A DNA stretch of 64,000 bases from Nitratireductor soli (GCF_001050155.1 NZ_LFVY01000015.1:62001-126000); one strand, 5' to 3'. Shown: positions 26,402 to 35,591, counted from the first letter of the stretch. Notes: a model not told the origin generated them from the sequence alone. Translations and numbers: made by a program.

Positions 26402-26888
26402 GCCAGCCACGCCAAAGCCCGCGATGAACACGCCACCGGCGCGCGATGACCATGCGCTCAGCATCAGCCGTGTGTTCGACGCGCCGCGCAGCCTCGTCTT
26501 CAAGGTCTGGTCGTCGCCCGAGCATCTGGCGCGCTGGTGGGGGCCGAAGAATTTCTCGGTCCCGTCGGTCACGGTGGATTTCCGCCGGAACGGCAAATGG
26601 CGCAGTTGCATCCGTTCGCCGGAAGGCAACGACTATTGGGCCAGCGGAAGCTATCGCGAGATCGTCACCCCGAGCCTCCTCGTGCTCACATTCCGCTGGG
26701 AAGAGGATGGTGCGATCGACACGCTGGTGACGGTGGCGTTCGAGGATGCCGGCGCCGGCACCCGCGTCACCTTCCAGCAGGCGCCATTCCTCACGGCGGA
26801 CGAACGCGACAGCCACGCGGATGGCTGGGGCGAGTGCCTGGACCGCCTGGGACGGTATTTGAGCGAACAAGACGGGAGCAACCCATGA
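26394..26888 (+). CDS. SRPBCC (AHSA1-type) domain protein
   Basis: A 164-aa SRPBCC/START-like ligand-binding protein. The AHSA1 signatures are SRVFDAPRSLVFKVWSSPEH, LARWWGPKNFS and, near the end, WGECLDRLGRYL. It may bind a small hydrophobic ligand and signal to the coupled ArsR. Start 26394 lies inside the arsR 3' end; the stop overlaps the next start (ATGA). Confidence 0.88.
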   Translation: MPEPATPKPAMNTPPARDDHALSISRVFDAPRSLVFKVWSSPEHLARWWGPKNFSVPSVTVDFRRNGKWRSCIRSPEGNDYWASGSYREIVTPSLLVLTFRWEEDGAIDTLVTVAFEDAGAGTRVTFQQAPFLTADERDSHADGWGECLDRLGRYLSEQDGSNP

Positions 26889-27334
26889 AGAAGACCTATC
26901 ACGGAAGCTGCCACTGCGGGGCGGTGCGCTTTTCGGCCGGCATCGACCTGGCGCCGCAGGGCCGGCGCTCGACGCCGGAACTCCCCGGCATCTGGTGGAC
27001 CGCCACGTTTCGCTGCACCTGCTCGTCCTGCATGAAATCGCGTTTCTGGAAGGCTTTCGTCCGGCCCGCCGATTTCACCCTCATATCGGGCGGCGAGGCG
27101 CTGGGCGAATACCGCTTCGGCGAGCGGGCAATCGCCCATCGCTTCTGCAGGAATTGCGGCGTGCGGCCCTTCGCCAGCGCCGATTTCGAACCGATGGGCG
27201 GCGCGTTCTATTGCGTCAACGTCGCCTGCCTCGACGACGCGACGCCCGAGGAGCTGGAAGCGGCTCCGGTCATCTACGAGGACGGCCGCAACGACAATTG
27301 GGACGGGCCGCCCGCATTGACCTTCTATCTGTGA
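26885..27334 (+). CDS. GFA-family (glutathione-dependent formaldehyde-activating-like) protein
   Basis: A 149-aa Mss4-like/GFA zinc protein: SCHCGAVRFSA, FRCTCSSCMKSRFW and HRFCRNCGVRPFA provide the Cys ligands of the two zinc sites. Family members catalyse or assist glutathione adduct chemistry, although most paralogues lack proven function. Coupled by ATGA to the upstream SRPBCC gene and followed by a second SRPBCC gene. Confidence 0.88.
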   Translation: MKKTYHGSCHCGAVRFSAGIDLAPQGRRSTPELPGIWWTATFRCTCSSCMKSRFWKAFVRPADFTLISGGEALGEYRFGERAIAHRFCRNCGVRPFASADFEPMGGAFYCVNVACLDDATPEELEAAPVIYEDGRNDNWDGPPALTFYL

Positions 27335-27373
27335 ACCTCTTGCGCACACCCGATGATCACCAAGGAGACAGCC

Positions 27374-27841
27374 ATGAGCGCTGAAGCCGCGGCCACGGCC
27401 GACACGGAACTCACCATCGACCGCACCTTCGACGCGCCCCGCGCGCTGGTGTTCGAAGCCTGGACCAGGCAGGAACATCTCGACCGCTGGTCCTGCCCCA
27501 CCGGCTTCACCATGCCCCTGTCGGAAGGCGACATCCGCACCGGCGGATGGTTTCGCACCTGCATGCGCTCGCCCGACGGCCAGGATCATTGGCTGAGCGG
27601 CAAATACCGCGAGGTCACGCCGCCCGAGCGCATCGTCTTCACCCATGCCTGGCACGACGAGAACGACGCGCCCGGCCACGAAACGGTGGTCACCATCACT
27701 TTCGAGGAAACGGAAGACGGAAAGACCAGGATGGCCTTTCACCAGGCATTCTTCACCTCGAAGGCCTCGCGCGACGGCCATGAGGGCGGCTGGAACGAGA
27801 GCTTCGGCAAACTCGACGCGCTGCTGGCCACGCTCGCCTGA
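27374..27841 (+). CDS. SRPBCC (AHSA1-type) domain protein, second copy
   Basis: A 155-aa paralogue of the product of 26394-26888 (TIDRTFDAPRALVFEAWTRQ, EHLDRWSCPTGF, GWNESFGKLDALLA). AAGGAG at 27362-27367 selects ATG 27374 over an upstream ATG at 27353. Last gene of the ArsR operon; two SRPBCC copies around a GFA gene suggest a small ligand-handling module. Confidence 0.88.
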   Translation: MSAEAAATADTELTIDRTFDAPRALVFEAWTRQEHLDRWSCPTGFTMPLSEGDIRTGGWFRTCMRSPDGQDHWLSGKYREVTPPERIVFTHAWHDENDAPGHETVVTITFEETEDGKTRMAFHQAFFTSKASRDGHEGGWNESFGKLDALLATLA

Positions 27842-27915
27842 ACCGATCGGGCGGGAATCCCGCCGAAGTCAGGGCAGCATGTCGAGGCGCGGCTGCCGGA
27901 GTTTGTCTGCCCGCA

Positions 27916-28980
27916 TCATTCGTCCAGCGCCGCCGCGCTGGCTGCGATTTCGTATTCGATGCCCTGCGGCAAATAGTGTACCCGGGCCTCGCCCCTGAAA
28001 TCCGTGGCGACGAACCTTTCGATCAGCTTCGAGCCAAACCCCGTTCGGGTTGGCGGCTCGACCGGCGGACCGCCCTTCTCCCGCCAGCGGAAGAAGAACT
28101 GCTCATCGCTTCGGCTCCATTCGATCAGGATGCGCCCGTCATCGTTCGACAGCGCGCCGTATTTGATGGCGTTGGTCAACAGCTCGTTCAGCGCCAGGGA
28201 CAGCGCCAGGGCCTGCCGCCCGCGCAACGAGACCGGCGGCCCGCTGATCTCGACCCGCTTCGGCTCGAGGATCCGGTGCGCCAGGACCGCACCGACCAGT
28301 TGTTCGACGGTCGCGTCCGGATGGCTCTCGGCGGTCAGCAGCGCCTGCGCCTCGCCCAATGCCCTGAGCCTTTCCTGGAAGATGCCGAGCATGCCCTCGG
28401 TGGCGGGGTCGCCCTTGAAAGTCTGCCCGGCCAGCGCCGACACCATCGCCACCAGATTGCGCATGCGATGCTGCAGCTCACCGTTGACGGCGGCAACCTG
28501 GCGCTGGGTGCGGACGGTCTGCGTGGTTTCCACCACCGTGTCCATCATGCCCTGGACGATGCCGTGCTCATCGCGGATGGGACTGTAGCAGAAGGTGAAG
28601 TGAGCCTCCTCGTCATAGCCGAACCGATTCACGACGAGCGGGAAGTTTTCGATGAAGGTCGGCTCGCCGGCGAAAGCCCTGTCGGCAATCGGGCCGAGCA
28701 CCTCCCAGGCCTCCCCCCAGATATCGCGGAACGAACGGCCGATGGCCGGCGGCTTACCGCCCAGGATCGGCGTGAAGGCATCATTGTGCATGGTCACCAG
28801 CGACGGCCCCCAGATGACGGCCTTGGGAAAACTGGAACTCAGCATGAGGGCGACGGCGGTCTTCAGCGCCGAAGGCCAAAGCTCGATCGGCCCGATGTCG
28901 GTGGTCGACCAGTCGAAGGAGCGGATGGCCGCCGCCGAAGCCCCGCCGCCGGCGAGGAAGGCAAGATGATCCCGACGCAT
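27916..28980 (-). CDS. HWE-family sensor histidine kinase with PAS-like sensor
   Basis: A 354-aa soluble kinase. A PAS/GAF-like region (about 10-160; FDWSTTDIGPIELWPSALKT, FTFCYSPIRDEHGIVQGMMD) precedes the phosphoacceptor box ELQHRMRNLVAMVSALAGQT (H at about 188). The ATPase domain has ALNELLTNAIKYGAL (N-box) and the FFFRWRE segment that gives HWE kinases their W-x-E motif. No membrane segment, so it senses a cytoplasmic cue such as light or redox. No response regulator adjacent: an orphan kinase. Confidence 0.88.
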   Translation of the reverse strand: MRRDHLAFLAGGGASAAAIRSFDWSTTDIGPIELWPSALKTAVALMLSSSFPKAVIWGPSLVTMHNDAFTPILGGKPPAIGRSFRDIWGEAWEVLGPIADRAFAGEPTFIENFPLVVNRFGYDEEAHFTFCYSPIRDEHGIVQGMMDTVVETTQTVRTQRQVAAVNGELQHRMRNLVAMVSALAGQTFKGDPATEGMLGIFQERLRALGEAQALLTAESHPDATVEQLVGAVLAHRILEPKRVEISGPPVSLRGRQALALSLALNELLTNAIKYGALSNDDGRILIEWSRSDEQFFFRWREKGGPPVEPPTRTGFGSKLIERFVATDFRGEARVHYLPQGIEYEIAASAAALDE

Positions 28981-29148
28981 TGAAGCCTGCTTACCCCTAA
29001 CACCTGTTCCACAGGATAGCAGTACCGCACAGATAGAACAGCGAATTGCGCGGCGCCGCGGAAAACATTGCCGGCGCAAACATGAATCAAAATGCGAGCC
29101 GGAGCATGCAAAACTCTGGAATCAAGAGATTTCTCCGGCCCGGCACAT

Positions 29149-29691
29149 TCAGGAAGCCGTGGCCGCTCTCTTGCGCGCAACCACCTCCTCATAGGCCGCC
29201 TGCAACCATTCGCGCACGCCGGGACCGGTTTTTCCGGCCGGCGGCGGCGCGCCCAGATGCGTGACCCGCAGATCGTCCATGAAGGCGTCCCACAGATCCG
29301 GCCCGCCCTCGGCCAGGAGCTTGGCGCGGATCGACAGCTCCTCCGACACCGGCAGCCATTTGCTGCCCCAGGCGCCGATCATGGCGAACACCGGCACCAG
29401 CTCGATGCCCTTTTCCGTCAGGCTGTAAATCGCCTTCTGCTTGTGGCTGGGATCATCCGTCTTGGCGATGATCCCTTCCGCCAACAGTCGGCGCAGTCGA
29501 TCGGCCAGAATGTTGGAGGCGATCTTTTCCTGGGAATTGGTCAGGAGATCGCGGAAATGCCGCCGGTTCCCGAACATCATGTCGCGCACGACGATCAGGC
29601 TCCATTTGTCGCCGACCACCTCGACGGTGAGATTGATGGGACAGCCGGAGCGGTGCTCGGCGGCAATGTCGTCGCTGCTGGTCAAATTCAT
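29149..29691 (-). CDS. HxlR-family transcriptional regulator
   Basis: A 180-aa MarR/HxlR-type winged helix protein: CPINLTVEVVGDKWSLIVVR is the HxlR signature (Cys near the N-terminus followed by G-D-K-W), with RRHFRDLLTNSQEKIASNIL and a C-terminal extension of about 60 residues. ATG 29691 leaves the duplicated ATATGC-CAGTTA repeats intergenic, whereas ATG 29721 would place one in the coding region. Likely represses the divergent reductase gene and itself. Confidence 0.88.
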   Translation of the reverse strand: MNLTSSDDIAAEHRSGCPINLTVEVVGDKWSLIVVRDMMFGNRRHFRDLLTNSQEKIASNILADRLRRLLAEGIIAKTDDPSHKQKAIYSLTEKGIELVPVFAMIGAWGSKWLPVSEELSIRAKLLAEGGPDLWDAFMDDLRVTHLGAPPPAGKTGPGVREWLQAAYEEVVARKRAATAS

Positions 29692-29712
29692 TCTCCAAAA
29701 AAACCAGTTGCA

Positions 29713-29764
29713 ATATGCCATCAGTTATTCTAGCCTGCAACCGATTTTAATATGCAACCAGTTA
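29713..29764. promoter_or_regulatory. Direct-repeat operator between HxlR and reductase genes
   Basis: ATATGCCATCAGTTA (29713-29727) and ATATGCAACCAGTTA (29750-29764) match at 12 of 15 positions and are 37 bp apart; extra GTTGCA/TGCAAC half-sites flank them. Two such repeats fit a dimeric HxlR regulator that controls both divergent promoters. Confidence 0.5.
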
Positions 29765-29797
29765 ACACACGACCGAATCGAGAACGGGAGCAAGAAC

Positions 29798-30361
29798 ATG
29801 AGCAAGGTCATCATCTGGAATCTGGTTTCGCTGGACGGCTATTTCGAAGGCGAGAAGAAGTGGGACCTCGACTTCCACAATCATGGCTGGGGCGAGGAAC
29901 TGGAGGAACTGAGCCGAACGTTCGGCCACACCGCCGCTTCTCTGGTCTTCGGCCGGGTCACCTATGAGGGCATGCGGGACCATTGGACGACCGCCGAGGA
30001 TTCCGAGGTCAAGTCGTTCATGAACGCGCTGCCGAAACTGGTCGCCTCGCGCACGCTGACGGGCTCGGACTGGAACAACACCCGCCTCACCGACGACATT
30101 GTCGGCGCGATCCGCTCCGCCCGGGAGAACGCCGAGCCGGGCAAGAACATCTACATTTTCGGCAGCGCCGATCTTTGCAAAACCCTGCTGGATGCCGAAA
30201 TCGTCGACGAGGTGATGCTGGCACAGGTGCCCGTGCAGCTCGGCAAGGGCACGCCCTTCTTCAAGCCGCGCGACAGCGAACGCGCCTTCAAGCTGATCGA
30301 GGCCCGGCCGCTGAAGAACGGCACACTTATCCTGCGCTACGAACCCAACCGGCCGAACTGA
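29798..30361 (+). CDS. Dihydrofolate reductase-like (RibD C-terminal) family protein
   Basis: A 187-aa RibD-C/DHFR-fold reductase (SKVIIWNLVSLDGYFEGEKK; SLVFGRVTYEGMRDHW; KNIYIFGSADLCKTLLDAEI; DEVMLAQVPVQLGKGTPFF). Stand-alone members of this family are NADPH-dependent reductases of unassigned substrate. GGGAG about 9 nt upstream supports ATG 29798. Divergent from the HxlR gene, a very common pairing that implies HxlR control. Confidence 0.88.
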   Translation: MSKVIIWNLVSLDGYFEGEKKWDLDFHNHGWGEELEELSRTFGHTAASLVFGRVTYEGMRDHWTTAEDSEVKSFMNALPKLVASRTLTGSDWNNTRLTDDIVGAIRSARENAEPGKNIYIFGSADLCKTLLDAEIVDEVMLAQVPVQLGKGTPFFKPRDSERAFKLIEARPLKNGTLILRYEPNRPN

Positions 30362-30425
30362 ACCACCCGTACTGAACCGCCGCCTTCCCGCGACTGGAAA
30401 GCCGATGATACGAGAGGCAACGCCC

Positions 30426-31388
30426 ATGACCGCATCCCTCCCGCAGTGCCCCCGCCCGCATGGCATCGGCTTCGCCGTGGCCGCGGCGATGCTGTCTGCA
30501 ACCCTGACCGCCGCCAGCGAAGCACAAGGAGCCCCCATGAGCACGCGAACCATAAGCATGAACAACGTCGAGATCGCCACGGAGGCCTTCGGCGACCCCT
30601 CCGATCCCCCGGTCCTGCTGGTCATGGGCGCCATGGCCTCGATGCTGTGGTGGCCGCAGGCCTTCTGCGAGCGGCTTGCCGCCGAGGGCCGCTACGTGAT
30701 CCGCTACGACAACCGCGACACCGGGCTTTCGACCGGCTACGAGCCGAGCAACCCGCCCTACACGATGGACGACATGGCCGAGGACGCCGTCGGCGTGCTC
30801 GACGGCTACGGCATCGACAAGGCGCATCTGGTCGGCATGTCGCTCGGCGGCACCCTGGCGCAGATCGCCGCCCTCGCCCACCCGGACCGGGTGGCGACGC
30901 TGACCGCCATCAGCACCTCGCCGGTCGGAACCGACACCGCTTCGCTGCCGCAGACATCGGCTGCCTACATGGAGCACGCCGCCACGGGCGAGGCAGTGGA
31001 CTGGACCGACCATGCCCAGGTGATCGACTTCATGGTCCGCGACACGCGCATGATCGCCGGCAGCGCCCATCCCTATGACGAGGCGGCGGCCCGCGCCCTG
31101 GTCACGCGCGACGTCGCGCGGGCGCGAAACTTCACCAGCGCCACCAACCACTTCATGCTGAAGGGGGGCGAGGCGTGGGCGGGCAGGCTGGCGGAGCTAG
31201 AGCCGCCGCTGCTCGTCATCCACGGCACCGGCGACCCGATCTACCCGGTCGAGCACGGCCGACTGCTGGCCGACACGGTGCCCGGCGCCAGGCTGATCGA
31301 GCTTGCCGGCGGCGGCCACGAGCTCCATCCCGCCGATTGGGACACCATCATCGGCGCCATCGTTGCGCACACCGGCACAGGCGAGTGA
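30426..31388 (+). CDS. Alpha/beta hydrolase, possibly exported
   Basis: An alpha/beta hydrolase with VLLVMGAMASMLWW, nucleophile elbow LVGMSLGGTLAQ, acid VIHGTGDPIYPVEHG and His AGGGHELHPADW. Start is ambiguous: ATG 30426 gives 320 aa with a hydrophobic stretch (IGFAVAAAMLSATLTAASEA) that looks like a signal peptide, while ATG 30537 has a better ribosome site (AAGGAG, 5 nt) and gives a cytoplasmic enzyme of 283 aa. Both may be used. Codon use between the two starts is coding-like, hence the longer choice. Confidence 0.82.
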   Translation: MTASLPQCPRPHGIGFAVAAAMLSATLTAASEAQGAPMSTRTISMNNVEIATEAFGDPSDPPVLLVMGAMASMLWWPQAFCERLAAEGRYVIRYDNRDTGLSTGYEPSNPPYTMDDMAEDAVGVLDGYGIDKAHLVGMSLGGTLAQIAALAHPDRVATLTAISTSPVGTDTASLPQTSAAYMEHAATGEAVDWTDHAQVIDFMVRDTRMIAGSAHPYDEAAARALVTRDVARARNFTSATNHFMLKGGEAWAGRLAELEPPLLVIHGTGDPIYPVEHGRLLADTVPGARLIELAGGGHELHPADWDTIIGAIVAHTGTGE

Positions 31389-31492
31389 CGACCACCGATG
31401 GCCTGTCACGGCCGGCGCACATCTTTTTTTCCTTCGCATGATCCCGGCGACAATCGCGTCGCGATGGCGAACCCATGAACAGGAGCTTTTCG

Positions 31493-32098
31493 ATGAAACT
31501 CTTCCATGCCCCCGGATTCAGCAGCATCGCCGACCACATCGCATTGATCGAGGCCGGGTTGCCGGTCGAACTCGTCAAGGTGGACATCTGGAGCAAACGG
31601 CTCGACGACGGCAGCGACTATAACGACGTCACGCCGAAGGGCTACGTTCCCGCCCTGATGTTCGACGATGGAGAGGTGCTGACGGAGAATGTCGCGATCC
31701 TCGCCTGGATCGCCGACCGCGCGCCGCAATTGGCGCCCGAGGGCGAGCGCGGCCGATACCGGCTGATCGAGATGCTGAGTTTCCTTGCCTGCGAGATACA
31801 CAAGCGCTTTCCGATCTATTTCTCGGTGTCGGAGGAATCGAAGCCGGTGCTTCGCGAGGAGATCCAGCAGCGTTTCGACCTTCTGTCCAGCCGGCTGGAA
31901 AGCGCGGACTATCTGCTCGGCGACCGCTTCAGCGTGGCCGATCCCTATCTTTTCATGCTGGCGCGCGGCGCGTTGCAAATGGATTTCGCGCTTGCCGATT
32001 GCTTCCGCGATTATGTGGCGCGCATCGAGGCCCGCCCCTCGGTGCAGGAGGCGGAGCGACGGGAGAACCCGCAGGACGGCCCCGCTCCACGACAGTAG
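31493..32098 (+). CDS. Glutathione S-transferase, beta-class-like
   Basis: A 201-aa GST. The N-terminal thioredoxin-fold domain has MKLFHAPGFSSIADHIALIE and the cis-Pro region GYVPALMFDDGEVLTENVAI; the C-terminal helical domain contains YLLGDRFSVADPYLFML (N-capping box S-x-x-D). The Cys of beta-class enzymes is replaced by Ser/Phe (GFSS). AGGAG precedes the ATG. Part of a run of plus-strand genes for hydrolases and detoxification. Confidence 0.9.
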   Translation: MKLFHAPGFSSIADHIALIEAGLPVELVKVDIWSKRLDDGSDYNDVTPKGYVPALMFDDGEVLTENVAILAWIADRAPQLAPEGERGRYRLIEMLSFLACEIHKRFPIYFSVSEESKPVLREEIQQRFDLLSSRLESADYLLGDRFSVADPYLFMLARGALQMDFALADCFRDYVARIEARPSVQEAERRENPQDGPAPRQ

Positions 32099-32138
32099 CG
32101 CGATGGGCGACACAACGAACGCAAGAGGATTCAAAGCC

Positions 32139-33467
32139 ATGACCACGCCCCCGACCATCCACCGGCGAACGCTGCTGCAAACGGCAGTGGCCTCCCTCGC
32201 GCTCGGCGCTATCGGATTTCCGATCGCCGCAGCGCAAGCGGCAAACACGACGGCAAGAATGGATGACGTCCTTTCCACCGACGCGCTGAAGGCCCTGCAG
32301 GCAATGATGGACGCCCATGTCGCCGAAGGCTACCTGCCGGGCGCCACCTGGCTCGTCCAGAGCCGAGGCGAGACCCATGTGGGCACCGCCGGCAGTTTTG
32401 AACTGGGCGGCGGCCGGCCGATGGCCCGCGACACGATCTTCCGCGTCGCCTCGATCACCAAGCCGGTGACGGCGGCGCTCGCCATGATGCTGGTCGAGGA
32501 AGGAAAGCTGTCGCTCGACGGGCCGGTCGATGCCCTGTTGCCCGAACTCGCCGGCCGCCGTGTCCTGAAGCGCATCGACGGGCCGCTCGACGAGACGGTG
32601 CCGGCGGCCGGGCCCATCACCCTGCGCCATCTGCTGACCATGACCTTCGGGCTCGGCGCGATCATGGTGTTCCCGGAAGAATATCCTGTCCAGCTGGCGA
32701 TGCGCGAAACGGGCCTCGCCCCCGGCTTCGCCTTGCCGCAGATGAGTTCCGACGCCTATATGGAAAAGCTCGGCGCCCTGCCGCTGGCCGCCCAGCCGGG
32801 CGAGAAGTTCCTCTACAATAACGGCCTCGACGTCGCCGGCATCTTGATCGAGCGGGCAACGGGCAAGCGGCTCGGCGCGGTGATGGCCGAACGGCTGTTC
32901 GAGCCGCTCGGCATGAAGGACACCGGCTTCTTCGTGCCGGAGGAGAAGCGGGACCGCCTGCCGCCGCAATACGGTCCCGACTTTGCCAATGGTGGCGGGC
33001 TGAAAGTCTTCGGCCCACAGGAGGGCATCGACTTCACCGCCCCGCCGCAGCTCGATTCGGGCGCCGGCGGCCTGGTTTCGACGGTCGATGACTATCTGGC
33101 CTTCTGCCGCATGATGCTGAACGGCGGCGAACTGGACGGCAAGCGCTACCTGAAGACGGAAACCGTGGCCGAGATGACGCGCGACCAGCTGACGCCGGAA
33201 CAGAAGCGTGGCCCGCACGCCGAGCCGTTCATGGCGGGAGGCGGCGCCGGCTGGGGCCTTGGCATGTCGGTCGCGGTGAAGCGGACCAAGCCGTGGCTCG
33301 TGCCCGGCCGGTTCGGCTGGGACGGCGGCTACGGCACGTCGGCCTATACCGACCCGGCAAACGGGCTGATCGGCATCTTCTTCAGCCAGAGGATGATGGA
33401 TTCGCCGGAACCGCCAAGGACTTACCTCGATTTCTGGACTCAAGCCCACAAGGCGGCCGATGGCTGA
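32139..33467 (+). CDS. Beta-lactamase-like serine hydrolase, Tat-exported
   Basis: A 442-aa class C beta-lactamase/esterase-fold protein. The N-terminus has a twin-arginine motif (HRRTLLQTAVASLALGA) and a cleavable signal ending near AAAQA. Active-site pieces are SITKPVT (S-x-x-K), YNNG (Y-x-N) and GWDGGYGTSAY as the third motif. Such proteins are usually esterases or peptidases rather than drug-resistance lactamases. ATG 32139 has AGAGGA upstream; an ATG at 32103 is also in frame. Confidence 0.88.
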   Translation: MTTPPTIHRRTLLQTAVASLALGAIGFPIAAAQAANTTARMDDVLSTDALKALQAMMDAHVAEGYLPGATWLVQSRGETHVGTAGSFELGGGRPMARDTIFRVASITKPVTAALAMMLVEEGKLSLDGPVDALLPELAGRRVLKRIDGPLDETVPAAGPITLRHLLTMTFGLGAIMVFPEEYPVQLAMRETGLAPGFALPQMSSDAYMEKLGALPLAAQPGEKFLYNNGLDVAGILIERATGKRLGAVMAERLFEPLGMKDTGFFVPEEKRDRLPPQYGPDFANGGGLKVFGPQEGIDFTAPPQLDSGAGGLVSTVDDYLAFCRMMLNGGELDGKRYLKTETVAEMTRDQLTPEQKRGPHAEPFMAGGGAGWGLGMSVAVKRTKPWLVPGRFGWDGGYGTSAYTDPANGLIGIFFSQRMMDSPEPPRTYLDFWTQAHKAADG

Positions 33468-33474
33468 TGCGAAC

Positions 33475-34563
33475 TCACCCGCCCGCCCAGCGCGCCACCA
33501 GGCGGCTGATCGGCGGGCCGGCCAGCAGCACGAACAGGAACCGCGCCATCTGCACCGCCATGATGAAGGACAGGTTCACGTTCTGCGAGGCGGCGGCGAT
33601 GATGGCGATCGAATCCATGCCGCCGGGGCTGGTCGCCAGATAGGCGGTCAGCGGGTCGATGCCCCATTCCACATGCAGGAACCAGGCCAGCCCGCCGCAG
33701 AACGCCATCAGCGCCAGGATCGACAGCACCACCTGCGGCAGCGCCTTGAAGGCGGTGGCGAGCAGCGCCCGGTCGAACTTCAGGCCGATGGACCAGCCGA
33801 CCAGCATATAGGCCGCGCCCATCAGCCAAGGCGGCAGTTCGAGCGACAGCCCGCCGCCCAGATGCGCCAGCGCGCCGGCGATCAGCCCGCCGAAGAAGAA
33901 CGGCGCCGGCAGGCGGGAGAACTTGCCCGCCACGCCGCCGGCCACGCCAAGCACCAGCGTCAGCGCCAGCGCGTCGAGGCGCAGCGCCGGAAACCAGTCC
34001 GGCGCGGGCATTTCGACGCCGGAGGTGTCGACCCACAGCCGGGCGATCAGCGCCGCGGCGATGGTGACGAAGATGACGCGCAGATATTGCATGAAGGCGA
34101 CGAGGCGCTGATCAGCGCCGAACGCGCCGGCCATCAGCACCATCGCCGTCGCCGCCCCCGGCGCCGAGCCCCAGACGGCGGTGGTGCCGGGCAGGATCTT
34201 CCAGCGGCTGACGAGAAAGCCGAGAAAGCTGCTGGCCGCAACCGTCGCCAGCACGGCGAGCAGCAGGATCGGCCAGATGTCGGTGAAGGAGGCGAGGATC
34301 GCCGGCTCCAGCGAGCCGCCGATCAACAGGCCGACCAATGTCTGCGCCCCGGCGAAGACCAGGGCCGGCACCCGCACCCCGGCCCCCAGCGCACCCGCCG
34401 TCACCGCCGCCAGCATCGGGCCGATGAGCAGCGCCGCCGGCAGCGTGAAATGCAGCATCAGCCCGGCAAGAACCGCCGTCAGTACGACCAGGAACAGCCA
34501 TTGGAAGGAACGGGGAAGACGCGTCAGCGGCCCATGGAAAGAAGCCTGCGGTGTGGTGTCCAT
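33475..34563 (-). CDS. AbrB-family membrane protein (ammonia monooxygenase-like duplication)
   Basis: A 362-aa inner-membrane protein with about nine or ten helices in two homologous halves. Diagnostic AbrB signatures are GALGAGVRVPAL-type loops, SAPGAATAMVLMAGAFGADQ and, in the second half, TSPGGMDSIAIIAAASQNVN. Family annotation is uncertain: AbrB regulator of aidB expression / putative transporter. It converges with the beta-lactamase-like gene (7-nt gap) and is divergent from the YciI gene. Confidence 0.88.
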   Translation of the reverse strand: MDTTPQASFHGPLTRLPRSFQWLFLVVLTAVLAGLMLHFTLPAALLIGPMLAAVTAGALGAGVRVPALVFAGAQTLVGLLIGGSLEPAILASFTDIWPILLLAVLATVAASSFLGFLVSRWKILPGTTAVWGSAPGAATAMVLMAGAFGADQRLVAFMQYLRVIFVTIAAALIARLWVDTSGVEMPAPDWFPALRLDALALTLVLGVAGGVAGKFSRLPAPFFFGGLIAGALAHLGGGLSLELPPWLMGAAYMLVGWSIGLKFDRALLATAFKALPQVVLSILALMAFCGGLAWFLHVEWGIDPLTAYLATSPGGMDSIAIIAAASQNVNLSFIMAVQMARFLFVLLAGPPISRLVARWAGG

Positions 34564-34698
34564 CGATGCGCGTCCCGGCTGTTGCCATCACCGGATACAG
34601 GATCGTGTTGCGCATGGGAATGTTTTAGCTTCCCCCGTGTCGGATTGCCGGGCCTCCGAACGTCCTTTGGCCGTCAATCGAACAGGCAGGAGAACGCC

Positions 34699-35124
34699 AT
34701 GCGCTACATGATGCTGATGATCCCCAAGGGGTACGAGACCGCGGGTCCGGAACTCGACCTCCCCGCCGACGCCGTCGCGGCGATGATGAAATACAATGAG
34801 GAACTGAGCGCTGCCGGCGTGCTCGTCGCCCTCGACGGGCTGCATCCGCCCTCGGCCGGTGCGCGCGTTTCCTTCGCCAGCGGCGAGCCGGTCGTCATCG
34901 ACGGCCCGTTCATCGAGGCGAAGGAGGTGCTTGGCGGCTACTGGATCATCGACGTGCCGACGCTCGCCGATGCGATCGACTGGGCCAAACGCTGTCCCGG
35001 ATCGCCCAACGAGACCATCGAGATCCGCAAGATCCAGGAGATGGACGATTTCTCCGACCAGGTGCGCGAGATCGTCGAGGCCCATCCGGGCGTGCTCGAA
35101 AAGGGCATCGGCAAGAAACGCTGA
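34699..35124 (+). CDS. YciI (YCII-related) domain protein
   Basis: A 141-aa protein of the YCII superfamily (MRYMMLMIPKGYETAGPE; the conserved KEVLGGYWIIDVPTLADAID). Such proteins are often neighbours of ECF sigma factors and may be small hydrolases or anti-oxidant factors; no sigma factor is adjacent here. CAGGAG lies 7 nt before the ATG. A small membrane protein gene follows 47 nt later and may be co-transcribed. Confidence 0.9.
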   Translation: MRYMMLMIPKGYETAGPELDLPADAVAAMMKYNEELSAAGVLVALDGLHPPSAGARVSFASGEPVVIDGPFIEAKEVLGGYWIIDVPTLADAIDWAKRCPGSPNETIEIRKIQEMDDFSDQVREIVEAHPGVLEKGIGKKR

Positions 35125-35171
35125 TCGGACCATCCCGCCTTGCCGCGGACAGGAAACAGGGAGACCGCCCC

Positions 35172-35591
35172 ATGACGCTTGAAAATGAAACATCCACCGA
35201 CCGGCCACGCCGCCTCCTGCAAAGCATCGGCGCCGTGCTTCTCGGCCTCGTCGCCATCTTCGTCCTGTCGCTCGGCACGGACCATCTGATGCACGTCCTG
35301 GAGGTCTATCCGCCCTGGGGCGAGCCGATGACCGAGACCGGCCACGGCCTGCTGGCACTCGCCTATCGCATCCTCTATGCGGTGTTCGGCTGCTATCTGG
35401 CAGCACGCTTCGCGCCGCATGCACCGATGGCGCATGCGCTGGTCCTCGGCGGCATCGGCGTCGTGCTGAGCACGCTCGGTGCCATCGCCATGTGGGATTT
35501 CGGCATGCACTGGTATCCGCTGGCGCTCATCGCCATCAGCCTGCCCTGCGCCTGGCTGGGCGCCAGGATCCATCGGGCCGGCACCGATTGA
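35172..35591 (+). CDS. Small four-helix membrane protein
   Basis: A 139-aa protein with four predicted membrane helices (about 15-35, 60-78, 84-105 and 110-128). The loop between the first and second holds HVLEVYPPWGEPM. I recognise no family by name. GGGAG precedes the ATG. Located downstream of the YciI gene on the same strand. Confidence 0.72.
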   Translation: MTLENETSTDRPRRLLQSIGAVLLGLVAIFVLSLGTDHLMHVLEVYPPWGEPMTETGHGLLALAYRILYAVFGCYLAARFAPHAPMAHALVLGGIGVVLSTLGAIAMWDFGMHWYPLALIAISLPCAWLGARIHRAGTD

